Part shown: positions 35,605 through 45,088 of the stretch, in pieces | How the letters are laid out: each line of letters begins with the position of its first letter | Position numbering within the stretch: the first letter of the stretch is position 1 | Source of the DNA: Aselliscus stoliczkanus | Lineage: Eukaryota > Chordata > Mammalia > Chiroptera > Hipposideridae | DNA length: 64,000 bases | Assembly (NCBI GenBank): GCA_033961575.1 | Contig: CM066728.1 | Location: 184,069,678 to 184,133,677 of the forward strand | Direction: 5' to 3' | The notes under the pieces: model-generated | The model's input: the letters and a program-made list of their open reading frames with translations, nothing else | Told to the model about the DNA's origin: nothing | The model's database searches: none | Program-made: the position numbers and the translations under genes

Positions 35605-36072
35605 GGGCTGGCCAAATGGCGCATTGGTTAATAGCTAGCTTGGGACACCAGTGGCCTCAGTTCGGATCCCACATATGAGAGCCAGTGACACTGCCCTCTA
35701 CAGCTATGATGGTGAACAACAGCTCCACCTGGAGCTGGGCTGCTGTGAGTCCCCAGGACTGCATAGCTGCAGTCCCTGCTGCAGTGGGCTGCCATAGGCT
35801 ACAGTGAGTGGCCAGCAGCTAACGTGACCGGCTGGCGGCAGGTGTAAGCTGCCAAGAGCCTCTGTGAGTGGCCGTGCAGAGGCTGGAGACCGATTTGCCT
35901 CACCCGGGAAGAGCGCAATGATGATACCAACATGGGCAGTGAAGCAATGTCCTCCACAACTAGACTGAAGAACAAAAAGGATAGCTACTTGTATGTTCCT
36001 CTTCTCCGGTTCCCCAACACTGTTCCCCTCCCCCAATTCCCTAATAAAATCTTTAAAAAAACCAAAAAAAAC
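35605..36072 (+). mobile_element. long tRNA-headed SINE, 468 bp including tail
   Basis: The element starts gggctggccaaatggcgcat with A box and B box (cagttcggatccc) of a tRNA-derived promoter. It continues with a GC-richer body of about 350 bp and ends ccctaataaaatctttaaaa with an A-rich tail. Imperfect 13-bp duplications flank it: aactgattcttac (35592-35604) and aactggtccttac (36073-36085). The first ~105 bases equal the short SINEs at 14863, 41019, 44971 and 60634. Two frames over it (35704-36036 minus, 35932-36135 plus) are not genes. Confidence 0.88.
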
Positions 36073-36085
36073 AACTGGTCCTTAC

Positions 36086-36318
36086 TATCAAGTTTATTAA
36101 ACACTGAAGATTCCAACCTCACATCTTTGAACTAATCCAAAGACACAAGTTTTAGTAATATATTATCAGAAGAAAAGCAATCAAGTTTTATTTGAAACAT
36201 TATTTTAAAATGTAGTTTAAAACATTAAAAATTCCATACATCACTGGGATTAAGCTAGTATAAATCTAAAGCTGGTTCTGATATGTGAAGATATATCATA
36301 TATATATATATTTTTTTT
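36086..36318. other. unassigned AT-rich DNA
   Basis: No feature apart from a TA-rich stretch at 36295-36310. Confidence 0.4.
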
Positions 36319-36391
36319 TTCAGAAAAGACATTATGTATTTTTCTATGTTTTTCATTGCAAAAATGCATCATGACTTTTCCAACAGCCATA
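36319..36391 (-). mobile_element. mariner-type MITE, copy 2, left end lost
   Basis: From tcagaaaagacattatgtat to tgacttttccaacagccata this is the reverse complement of copy 1, with the loop text ttcattgcaaaaatgcatca. The outer few bases of the left inverted repeat are replaced by a T run. It is the most diverged of the three copies. Confidence 0.75.
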
Positions 36392-36539
36392 TATATGAAA
36401 TCCTAGTAGCCCATAAAAAAAATCCCTAAAAAATACTGTGACAAAATCATTAAAGTAATTAAAATACCATATTAGAAAATATTCACTTAATGCAAAAGAA
36501 AGCAGCAAAGGAGAAAAAAGAAACCAAAAAGGCATGAAA

Positions 36540-36931
36540 CATTAAATTGGGAATGAAGAATTTAAATTTTGTGTTTTTGCAGATGACAATTCTTTGTATA
36601 TAAAACCCTAAAGACTCCACCAAAAATCTATTTGAAAAAATAAACAAACACAGTCAAGTTGCAGGATACAAAATCAATGCACAAAAATCCATTGCATTCC
36701 TATAAACTAACAATGAAATTCCAGAAAAAAGAAATGATCAAAAAAGTTCCTTTTGCAATTATGACAACAACAAAAAATAAAATGTCTAGGAATGAATTTA
36801 ACAAAGGATGTGAAGAATCTATACACTGAAAACTGTAAAACATTATAAAAAGAAATTGAAGAAGACATAAAGAAATGGAAAGCTATTCTGTGTTCACGGA
36901 TTGGAAAAATCAACATAGTTAAAATGGCCAT
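36540..36931 (+). mobile_element. L1 ORF2 fragment, left of a solo LTR
   Basis: Plus-strand ORF2 from the catalytic FADD motif on: tttgcagatgac lies at 36576-36587. It is followed by agactccaccaaaaatcta, gttgcaggatacaaaatcaa (36659) and gcattcctataaactaacaa (36693). At 36931 a solo LTR interrupts it, and the same L1 resumes at 37600. Confidence 0.85.
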
Positions 36932-37599
36932 TGTCACATCCCACACGACAGGGCAACAGGAGTTCGGAAGGGACGCTGGGGGTTGAGAAACAGAAAAATA
37001 TAGACAAGAGACAAAGGATAGTTCAAAAGTAATGCCAGCCAGGGGACTCAGTGCCTCTAGGACAAAGAGTCCCGAAACAGGTCTGACTGTTCCTTTTATT
37101 TCTCTTACACATGAAAAGATCAATGTATCTTCCAAGGTCTGTGTGTCTCACACCCAAGCATTAATCTCCAGGCCAAATCACCCATGCCTGCAGGCTGTCA
37201 TTACTGAAAGTCCCTTGATCTGCTTACATGCACCTCCCTAAGGGACAGATGCGTCTAATGCCAAAACTCACTGATAGGATTACATGGAGGACAGATGTTA
37301 TCATATCAATAGGTCATTTCATAGGCACACTGTAAGTCCCTGAAGCAAGGGGTTCACAACCTATTTCTGTCAATTCCTATTGCACCCACTGGTACCCATT
37401 GGCATCCACGGGCACCCACAGGCACCCATGCAACCGTGTCTGGCTTGGGTTTTCCCTCTCATGGGATCTTACCCGTCATTGAGTAACTGGCCATTCTTTG
37501 GTGCCAAACAGGAATATATACAGTAAGCATAATATTGAAGTTATTATCTGTCTTTATGGAGAGGTGCATGGGGGCAGACAGGCAGGCTATAATGTGACA
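36932..37599 (-). mobile_element. solo LTR, ERV class II-like, 668 bp, antisense
   Basis: The LTR lies between two copies of GGCCAT (36926-36931 and 37600-37605), a 6-bp target duplication in the L1 sequence. Its ends are inverted: TGTCACAT at 36932 and ATGTGACA at 37592-37599. On the minus strand an AAATAAAAGG signal (complement of 37091-37100) is followed by a pyrimidine-rich stretch toward the end at 36932, which gives the minus orientation. It holds a 10-bp minisatellite (37383-37431). No internal region remains. It is different in sequence from the LTR at 983-2240. Confidence 0.88.
37383..37431 (+). repeat. 10-bp minisatellite in the solo LTR
   Basis: Five units in a row of the type cacccactgg: cacccactgg, tacccattgg, catccacggg, cacccacagg and cacccatgca. 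Confidence 0.8.
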
Positions 37600-39185
37600 G
37601 GCCATATTACCCAAAGCAATATAGAAATTTAATGCAATCCTCATCAAAGTTCCAACAGCATTTTTTTAAAAAACAGAACCAAAAAATCATCAGATTTTTA
37701 TGGAATCATAAAAAACTTCAAATAACCAAAGTAAGCCTAAGAAAAAAGAACAAAGCTGGAGATGTCACACTCCTTAAATTTCAATTATACTACAAAGTGA
37801 CAATAATCAAAACAGCATGGTATTAGCAGAAAAACAGACACATGGACCAATGGGATAGAATTGAGAAACCAGAAATAAACCCATTTATATATGTGCAGAT
37901 AGTTTTCAACAAAAGAGCCAAAAGCATACAATAGAGAAAAGAAAGCCTCTTTAATAGATGGTGCTGGGAGAATTGGAATGCCATGTTCAAAAGAACGAAA
38001 CTAGATTGTTATCTGTCACCATATACCAAAATTAACTCAAAATGGATCAAAGACCTAAACACAAGACCTGAAACAAAAAATTGCATTTAAAAAAAGTGTA
38101 GATACTGAACTTATAGACCTTATGTTCAGAGAGGATTTTTATGAATTTGACCTCAAATGCAAGGAAAGTAAAAGCAAAAATAAATGAATGGGATTATATC
38201 AAACTAAAAAGCTTCTGCACAGGAAAAGAAACCATCAACAAAACAAAGAGGCAACCAATGAATGTGAGAAGATATTCGCAAACAACACTTCTGAAAAGAG
38301 CTAATATTCACAATATATAAAGAACATACATAATTCAACAATAAGAAAACACAATCCAGTTAAGAAATGGGCAGAGGAGCTGAACACACACTTCTTCCAA
38401 GAAGACATATAAACAGCCAACAGATATATGAAAAAAATGCTTTATTTCCCTAGCTGTTGGGGAAATGCCAATAAAAACCACAATGAGATACTATCTCACA
38501 TCTGTTAGAATGACTATTAACAAGACAAGTTATAGCAAGTGTTGGAGAGTTTACGGAGAAAAAGGAAATCTCATATGTTGCTGGTGGAAATGTAAATTGG
38601 TGCAGTTACCCCAAAATCTGAAAACATTTATCCATTAATGTTTAAGAAAAGATGTATGGACCCCTATATTCACTGCAACTTTATTCACAGTGACCAAGGC
38701 ATGCAAGCAACCAAAGTGTCCTTCAATAGATGATTGGATAAAGAAGGTAGGTACATATCTACAATGGAATATTACTCTGCCATAAGAAAAGAAAAAAACA
38801 CTGCCATTTGCAACAACATGGATGGATCTTGAGATTGTTGTACTGAGTGAAATATGTCAGACAGAAAAAGTTGAGAACCATATGACTTCACTCATATGTG
38901 GGATGTAAAACTAAAAGCAACAAACAAACAAGACAAACAAAGAAACAAAAACTCATATATACAGGCAACAGTTTAGTGGTTACCAGAGGGTGAGGGGGGC
39001 AGGAGGATGGTAGAAGAGGGTAAAAGGGATCAAATATATAGTGATGGAAGGTGGTAAACTAACTCTAAGTGGTGAACACACAATGCAATATATACATTAT
39101 GTATTATAGAGATGTATACTTGAAACCTATATAATTTTGTTAACCAATGTCATCCCAATAAACTTAATAAAAATTGAAAAAAATC
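37600..39185 (+). mobile_element. L1 ORF2 3' part and 3' UTR, right of a solo LTR
   Basis: This continues the L1 of 36540-36931 after the LTR. Landmarks are taatgcaatcctcatcaaag (37630), aaacagcatggtattagcag (37809), tggatcaaagacctaaacac (38042), aaaaaccacaatgagatact (38473), catggatggatcttgagatt (38817) and the end cccaataaacttaataaaaa (39155) before an A run. Stops and indels are frequent. Together the two parts give about 1.98 kb of L1 3' end. The 3' UTR is like that at 25690-26231. Confidence 0.9.
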
Positions 39186-39199
39186 AACCTCCCCCCCCG

Positions 39200-39545
39200 C
39201 CAAAAAAAGGGCATGATACACAAAGAAACCAAAAAGTAAAGTGGCAGACAAATTCAAGTATATCAATAATAACATTAAACGTGAATGGATTTAACAATCC
39301 AGTCAAAAAACAGAGACTGTCAGGGTGGAAAAACAAAATAAGATTTGACAATATGACATGTGTAGTAGACACACTTTATAATGACAGATAGAGATCAAGT
39401 GAAAGTTAAAGGGTGGAAGAGGATATAATCATGCAAACAGCAACCAAACGAAAGCTATATTAATGTCAGACAAAATAGACTTTAGAAACAAAAATATTAT
39501 TAGAGATTAAAAGAATATTTTATGATAAAAGGATATATGCATATA
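39200..39545 (+). mobile_element. L1 ORF2 endonuclease start fragment
   Basis: The plus-strand frame from 39137 contains ITLNVNGFNNPVKKQRLSGW, the beginning of the L1 endonuclease domain, then acacactttataatgacagatagagatc (read in parts) and aatgtcagacaaaatagact (39462). It follows the 3' end of the previous L1 after a C run and A run, so either two separate insertions or a younger L1 inserted beside an older one. It has no complete domain. Confidence 0.65.
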
Positions 39546-39834
39546 ATAGTTTAAAAGACTGCAACCCCCAAAGTAATATCTTTCACTATTTTGTGTTACT
39601 TTTCTATAACATTTATTTCTTCTAACTGTTTACAGTTCATACTTGCGAGGCCTAAGGTTAAAGTACAAATGAAGAAACACGTGCTGTAAAAATAAATATT
39701 GAATCATTTTACACCAAGGTAATACAATATTAATTGCAATGTGTTTTATTCTTCTACATTGATAAATGTACCTTCATAGCAACCTTGAAGTCTGGCTTTG
39801 CATAAATACTCTAGATGATTTACTAATTGATTCT
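39546..39834. other. unassigned DNA
   Basis: No feature is recognised. Confidence 0.4.
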
Positions 39835-39985
39835 GTTTATTGTCTGTATCTCCCATACTAGAATGTGTACTCTGTTTAGGTCAGAATATTTTTTGTCTGT
39901 GTTATCACTAGTTTATCTCCAGTGCCTAGCATAATGCAGATCCCATGGTAGGTGTTCAATAAATGTCTGTTGAGGGGTGAGCAAA
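39835..39985 (+). repeat. L2 3' end
   Basis: The order ttattgtctgtatctcccat, cagtgcctagcataatgcag and taggtgttcaataaatgtct is the plus-strand end of L2. Confidence 0.8.
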
Positions 39986-40604
39986 GTGTTTGACTTTGAA
40001 TAGACACTCAATGTAAGTTAGATTCCTTTCTGCTTTTCTCCGTAAACTCTGGCTTCTGAGAAGTTCAACTCATAGCATTAAGAATAAGCTTAAGACTTTT
40101 GTTTTATTCTGCAGGTAACTGATGCTATGTTCTTTCATTTTGAAATCAGGAAAAAAAGGTTACATTGTAGATATTCATATCTGGTTATTGAAAGAAAGAT
40201 TTTGATCAAGAGGCTCTACCACTGGTCAAGGTTTCTGAAAAAAAAGAGAGAATTAGAAATGCTGAAGAAAGATCAGCAATACAAACCAAGATTTTCCATT
40301 ACACTCTGCTAGGACCCACGCACTTATTGTATTCTTTGGGTTACGGCAAGTGAGGTGTCTAGCGTGCATAGTTTAAGTAAATATCCACTATTAAAATCCT
40401 GCAGGTACTGACTCCATGCTTTCACTACTCTGAGTGTGACTACCACCTTACATTTTGTCCCCTGGGCACCTTGTTAGCCACACCTTTATCTGGGCCTACG
40501 TGATTCATGCATGCACACCTGCATGCATCACAAATTATAGAAATGATGCATTTTCTTTTGCATATTGTATTTCATTTCTTGATGAATATACTGACATCTC
40601 TACT
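39986..40604. other. unassigned DNA
   Basis: No feature is recognised. A 61-codon basic frame (40127-40312) shows no motif. Confidence 0.4.
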
Positions 40605-40745
40605 AACTATAACTCTGACCATGTAGCATTGCCATTTTAAACTTAGGTTTCTTCTTCTGTAAAATGGGCATAATAAATCAATTTCTCAGGGATATTTTAA
40701 CAGTTAAATGATTTAAGGTAGGTAAAGCTCAGAGACATATGCACT
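40605..40745 (+). repeat. MIR SINE
   Basis: The text cttaggtttcttcttctgta followed by aaatgggcataataaatcaa and acagttaaatgatttaaggt matches plus-strand MIR core and 3' part. Confidence 0.75.
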
Positions 40746-41018
40746 TATTTCCTTATCTTGCATTTATGATTTTTTTTCATCTAGAATTTTAAAAATTTAT
40801 ATTTTGAAAAATTAGAGTAATTGGTGAAAATGTTTACCACTTATCTGTTTCATTACAAATGTAATTTTAATTATATTAAGTAATTAAGTTAATTCCCCAA
40901 AAGAAAAGTAACTTTTATTATGAAGTTATTAGATATTTACATATGTATGAATTACTTCTATTTATGTAAATTATAATATTTTCCTAGAAATGTTATATTT
41001 TCCCAGCAGTGGTATTTG

Positions 41019-41130
41019 TTTATTTATTTACTTTTTGAGGGCAGTATCACTGGCCCTCATATGTGGGACCTGAACCGGGGCTGCTGGCTTCCCAAGCCAG
41101 TGCTTAACCACCACGCCACTCGGCCGGCCC
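41019..41130 (-). mobile_element. short tRNA-headed SINE, antisense
   Basis: Perfect 17-bp target duplication cccagcagtggtatttg at 41002-41018 and 41131-41147. The minus strand reads ggggccggccgagtggcgtg… to …gtgatactgccctc and a tail of AAATAAATAA type. It is a young copy. Confidence 0.92.
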
Positions 41131-41147
41131 CCCAGCAGTGGTATTTG

Positions 41148-42090
41148 AATGTGTAGGTGGTGAAGTTTTTATCTTAAAGGGTGATTGGCTACAAAGATAA
41201 ACACAGAAATTTAATATAAAAAGTCAGTCTCTGATTAGCTTATAAAGGAAAAATCACTAACAAACTTCCACATGCTCATAAAAACATATATGTGGTGTGG
41301 GAACATGTAGTAGTAAAGGTGCAAGTTTGAGATGATATTTTTAATCTGATATTTGTACTTTCCCTGTAGGTTAAAATATTTTATCTTGCCCCAATATTTT
41401 GATGGCATTAGTTTATCTTAGTTCATCTAAATTTCAGTGGTAAATCCTTTTTTATTTCAATCATTTTACTAAATTATTTATAGTATTTATATTCTTCAAT
41501 CATGAATGATTGGAGCATTTTATTGTTGGATTCGCCAAAATAGAACATTAAACCATGGAAATTCCCCTAAATAGCCTGAACAAGCTCATACCTATTGAGA
41601 GGCAAAAGAAATATAATTCAAAATGTACCCTCATGAAAATGAATTATTATTACTAGTTTAAATGATTAGATATTATTTCTAGAATGATGTTTTTAATAAA
41701 AAGCACTCATACTAAGATTAATTATGGAAGCCAACTGAAATTTTAAAACAGATTTATTTCAAAGAAAATCTAGTCAATATCTTCTTCTGCTTTCTCCCTC
41801 CACTTAAAGACCATTTTTTAGGAATCATCTGCTGTGAAAGTATAGACTTCTTGTAGCAAGTTGTAGCAGATCCTGACTCACCTTCTCAGGAGACACTGCT
41901 GTATTATAAACATGAGACTTACAAGGTCACGTTCAGTTTGTAGATGAATTGTATATCCACATCATCTCCATGATACTAGTATGCTAAATTTGTATGGGCA
42001 TTATGGGACTATTGTTTCTTATTATCTTCATTTAGAAACATTTGAAAGGTGTGCAAAAGCCACTAACCATAGAGAAATATTTATTGTCGA
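41148..42090. other. unassigned AT-rich DNA
   Basis: No feature is recognised. Confidence 0.4.
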
Positions 42091-42517
42091 TGTAAGAAAC
42101 ATCCAAACCTGTAGAGACTTTTCATAAGAGTTTATTTGAGCCAAACTGATGACATATGCCAGGGAGCAAGATATCAAATGCTCCAGGGAATAACAATTTT
42201 GCACCCTTTTTTATGCACTTGAAATTAAGGAGGCAATTTAAGGAAGATGGGAGAAAGCAAGGCAGTGATTGGATTACAGGATAGTTAGCAAGATTATATG
42301 CTCTTGAGGGTTAACACAGCCTCCAGGGGTATTTCAAAGGTGAGTTAGCCCTAGATGCATAAGAGCAATGGACATAGAGCTGGCTTTAAACCCTTCACTA
42401 AGGAAGTTAGAGGCCTGGGGTGTGACTGACTAACCACCATGACCTGCACAGTTAGGAATTTATCATCATATCACCTTGGGAGCTTACTTTCCATAGAACA
42501 CCTGTTTTTCACCCACA
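42091..42517 (-). mobile_element. possible LTR, antisense
   Basis: The block starts tgtaagaaacatccaaacct and ends tttttcacccaca (TG...CA). The early phrase agtttatttgagccaaactg is, on the minus strand, an AATAAACT signal near the 3' end, as in common mammalian LTRs. Base composition differs from the AT-rich flanks. A 4-base imperfect duplication (tcga/tcaa) is too weak to count. The family is unknown. Confidence 0.45.
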
Positions 42518-42909
42518 TCAAATTTTCAAAGAGCAAGTAATAATAATAGTTTTGAAAAATTACATAACATTTATAATACATTTTTTCAGACATATATTTG
42601 ATTTTTAATAACAATATGCATGAAATTGAAAAGCTTCAATTATCAGAGAAAGGGCATATTTGCTATTATATTTAACATGTATGTAGTTATGTTTGTGGCA
42701 AAATTCATAATAACTTCACTAGTTTTAATCTCCTAAAAAGATTCCTGTTTAATGTTGCCCATACACAGTTCTATAGCTGATTTTTAGCTAACCTCAGTGT
42801 CCAGTGAGGTCTACTATTGAGTTAATAATTCATATAAACACTTGTATAGGCCTAAATGCTGCTTGCCTTTCAGTAAGTACTCATATACAAATGTGACTAG
42901 TTACATAGT
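42518..42909. other. unassigned AT-rich DNA
   Basis: No feature is recognised. Confidence 0.4.
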
Positions 42910-43110
42910 TACAGGAAACTGCTTATCTACACTGTAATAGAGTTATGTGTATGATATAACAATTTCATCTTCAAAACAATGATCATCTTATATCCCCATT
43001 TTATAAATGAAGTATGTACTTTTCATGGTAAAGAAAAGGAATGACTTCATCTGAGGACATACAGTTAATTAGAGACAAAGTTAGAATTAAAACGTGTCTG
43101 CTCAACAATA
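42910..43110 (-). repeat. MIR SINE, antisense, diverged
   Basis: The text catcttatatccccatttta followed by taaatgaagtatg, acatacagttaattagagac and agttagaattaaaacgtgtc keeps the order of antisense MIR. Confidence 0.6.
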
Positions 43111-43270
43111 AAAATGTGTACTCTATTGCTTCATTGTTGTCTTGATTGCCCTGCCACCCCCACCCCCAGCTAGTTTATTTAAGAAAACTTTGTAAAGTAC
43201 TGATCTGGATCCCTAGCCTGCATTCTTTCTATCCCTCATACCTGTAAATATTATTCATTTTTACATTTTG

Positions 43271-43271
<1 letters not shown>

Positions 43272-43301
<30 letters not shown>
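43272..43301 (+). repeat. (TTA)n microsatellite
   Basis: Ten TTA/ATT units beside the reversed L1 tail at 43302. Confidence 0.9.
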
Positions 43302-43305
<4 letters not shown>

Positions 43306-43710
43306 TTTTTAATTAAAGTTTATTGGGGTGACAATGGTTAGTAAAGTTACAAAGGTTTCAGGTGTACAATTCTGTAATACATCATCTATATATCACATTG
43401 TGTGGTCATCACCCAGAGTCAGTTCTTCTTCCATCAACTATATATTTGACCCCTTTTACCCTCATCTATGACCCCCTCTTTCCCCTTACCCTCTGGTAAC
43501 CACTAAACTATTATCTGTGTCCATGAGTTTTTGTTTCTTTATTTGTTTGTCTTGTTCAGTTTTATATCCCACATGTCAATGAAATCATATGGTTCTCGAC
43601 TTTTTCTGTCAGACTTATTTCTCTTAGCATAATAATCTCAAGATCCATCCACGTTGTCACAAATAGCATATTTCATCTTTCTTATGGCAGAATAGAATTC
43701 CATTCTATTT
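43302..43710 (-). mobile_element. 5'-truncated L1 3' end, antisense
   Basis: The T-rich left end and tttattggggtgacaatggt (43319), ttacaaaggtttcaggtgta (43346), aattctgtaatacatcatct (43368) and taccctctggtaaccactaa (43487) are the reversed L1 3' UTR. Antisense ORF2 end follows to about 43710 (gcagaatagaattccattct). Confidence 0.85.
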
Positions 43711-43875
43711 GATTTCATATTTAGGGTCCATCTTCAACCGAAGTAGGATAAGTTGAAAGAATTTTAGAATGCCTCTCCAAAACATGTGTTTAGCCTCAAA
43801 AGGAAAATGAATCAAGTCTGTATAAAGTTCTTTTTTATTGTATCCCAATAAAGAAGATTACTATCCTTCATTCTA
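43711..43875. other. unassigned DNA
   Basis: Short stretch between L1 and MITE with no recognised content. Confidence 0.4.
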
Positions 43876-43953
43876 TTGGGTCGTCAGAAAAGTCATGACA
43901 TATTTTTCTGTCTTTCATTGCAAAAATGCATCATGACTTTTTCGACAACCCAA
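43876..43953 (-). mobile_element. 78-bp mariner-type MITE, copy 3
   Basis: The copy starts ttgggtcgtcagaaaagtca and ends tgactttttcgacaacccaa, with TA on each side (43874-43875, 43954-43955). The length of 78 bp equals copy 1, and the loop is the reverse complement of copy 1. Its inverted repeats are the best preserved of the three. Confidence 0.88.
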
Positions 43954-43955
43954 TA

Positions 43956-44179
43956 TTATCAACTACCATACGTTTATAATAGCCGTTCAATTCTACCATC
44001 AAAAAATACTTCCCGCTTTCCTCTCGTGTTTGCCTAAAAGTTCTTTAGAAGTCGTGAAGCAGAAACTGACTGCAACAAAGAGCAGTCCCAGATCCTATGG
44101 AAGTACTGGACCAAGGCACTCTTTGACGTTGGTGATTTGAATAGAGTTTCCAATATTCTGATATCAATTTTTTTGATAA
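43956..44179. other. unassigned DNA
   Basis: No feature is recognised. Confidence 0.4.
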
Positions 44180-44640
44180 ATAGCAAGAAGCGAGATTACT
44201 GGATCATATGGTAGTTCTGTATTAAATGTCTGTTGAGAGATTAATAAATAAAATATGGCATATACATGCAATGATATATTATTTAGCATTAAAATAGAAG
44301 GAAACCCTATCACATGACAACATGGATGACCCTTGAAGCCAGCACAGGACATGTATTATGTAATTCTGCTTATATGAGATATTTAAAGTCAAAATCATAG
44401 AAACAGAAAGTAGAATGGTGGTTTCTAGAGACTGGGGAGAGGCAAAAATGCAGCATTGCTGTTCAATGAGTATAAAATTTCACTTATGCAAGCTGAGAAA
44501 GTTTTAAGGCTTGCCTATGCAAAATGGTGCTCATAGTTAACAATACTTTACTGTACACTTAAAATTCTTATAGGGTTGATCTAATGTTATGGGGTTTTTT
44601 TATCATAAAAATAACTACAAAAGAAAGAAATAAAAATAAA
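44180..44640. mobile_element. L1 fragments in opposite orientations
   Basis: At 44185-44225 the antisense text ggatcatatggtagttctgt, a known reversed ORF2 phrase, is present. From about 44240 the strand switches: ataaaatatggcatatacat, acaacatggatgacccttga (44318), tggtggtttctagagactgg (44417) and tttactgtacacttaaaatt (44548) are plus-strand L1 3' end. This may be an inverted (twin-primed) L1 insertion or two events. Confidence 0.6.
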
Positions 44641-44962
44641 TTTTGACTCCTTAAAAAAACCTGAGACATTGCTCAGATAACTTTCAGACAATACTGGAAG
44701 TCTAGACCAGGGTTTTTAGAACATGTGTTAGGTCAGAAGCAGACATACTTCATGAAAGCAAATTGCTGACCTAAGATCTAGCGGAACAGAATTATTTATT
44801 CAGGATGGAATAGAATGATAAAGGATATTTTATTGAGGTTATTATCTTCAAATTGTTGGCAATATTTTTAATATTCTTTTTTTTTCTAATGGGCATATGA
44901 CTAGGCCTTTTCTTTTTCCTCTTAAATTACTTGATTTAATAAATTATATTTTTGAAAAATGA
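44641..44962. other. unassigned DNA
   Basis: No feature is recognised. Confidence 0.4.
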
Positions 44963-44970
44963 AATGAAAC

Positions 44971-45077
44971 TTTTTTTTTTTTTGAGGGCAGTGTCACTGG
45001 CCCTCATATGTGGGATCCGAACCGGGGCCACTGGCTTCCCAAGCCAGCGCTTAACCACCGTGCCACTCGGTCGGCCC
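44971..45077 (-). mobile_element. short tRNA-headed SINE, antisense
   Basis: The reversed tail (T run), gagggcagtgtcactggccc, and the tRNA-like head ending gccactcggtcggccc are present. An 8-bp duplication aatgaaac flanks it (44963-44970 and 45081-45088, with two or three extra bases at the right). Confidence 0.85.
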
Positions 45078-45088
45078 AAGAATGAAAC

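Noticed and set aside
35704..36135. Frames of 110 and 67 codons with balanced composition
   Set aside because: They lie wholly or mostly in the long SINE, whose GC-richer body lacks stops by chance.
36707..37135. 142-codon minus-strand frame, the longest in the window
   Set aside because: It runs from the solo LTR across the target duplication into reversed L1, so it is a chance frame over two unrelated elements.
39137..39391. 84-codon frame with an LNVNG motif as a possible host nuclease gene
   Set aside because: The motif is the start of the L1 endonuclease domain, the frame begins in the tail of another L1, and the domain is incomplete.
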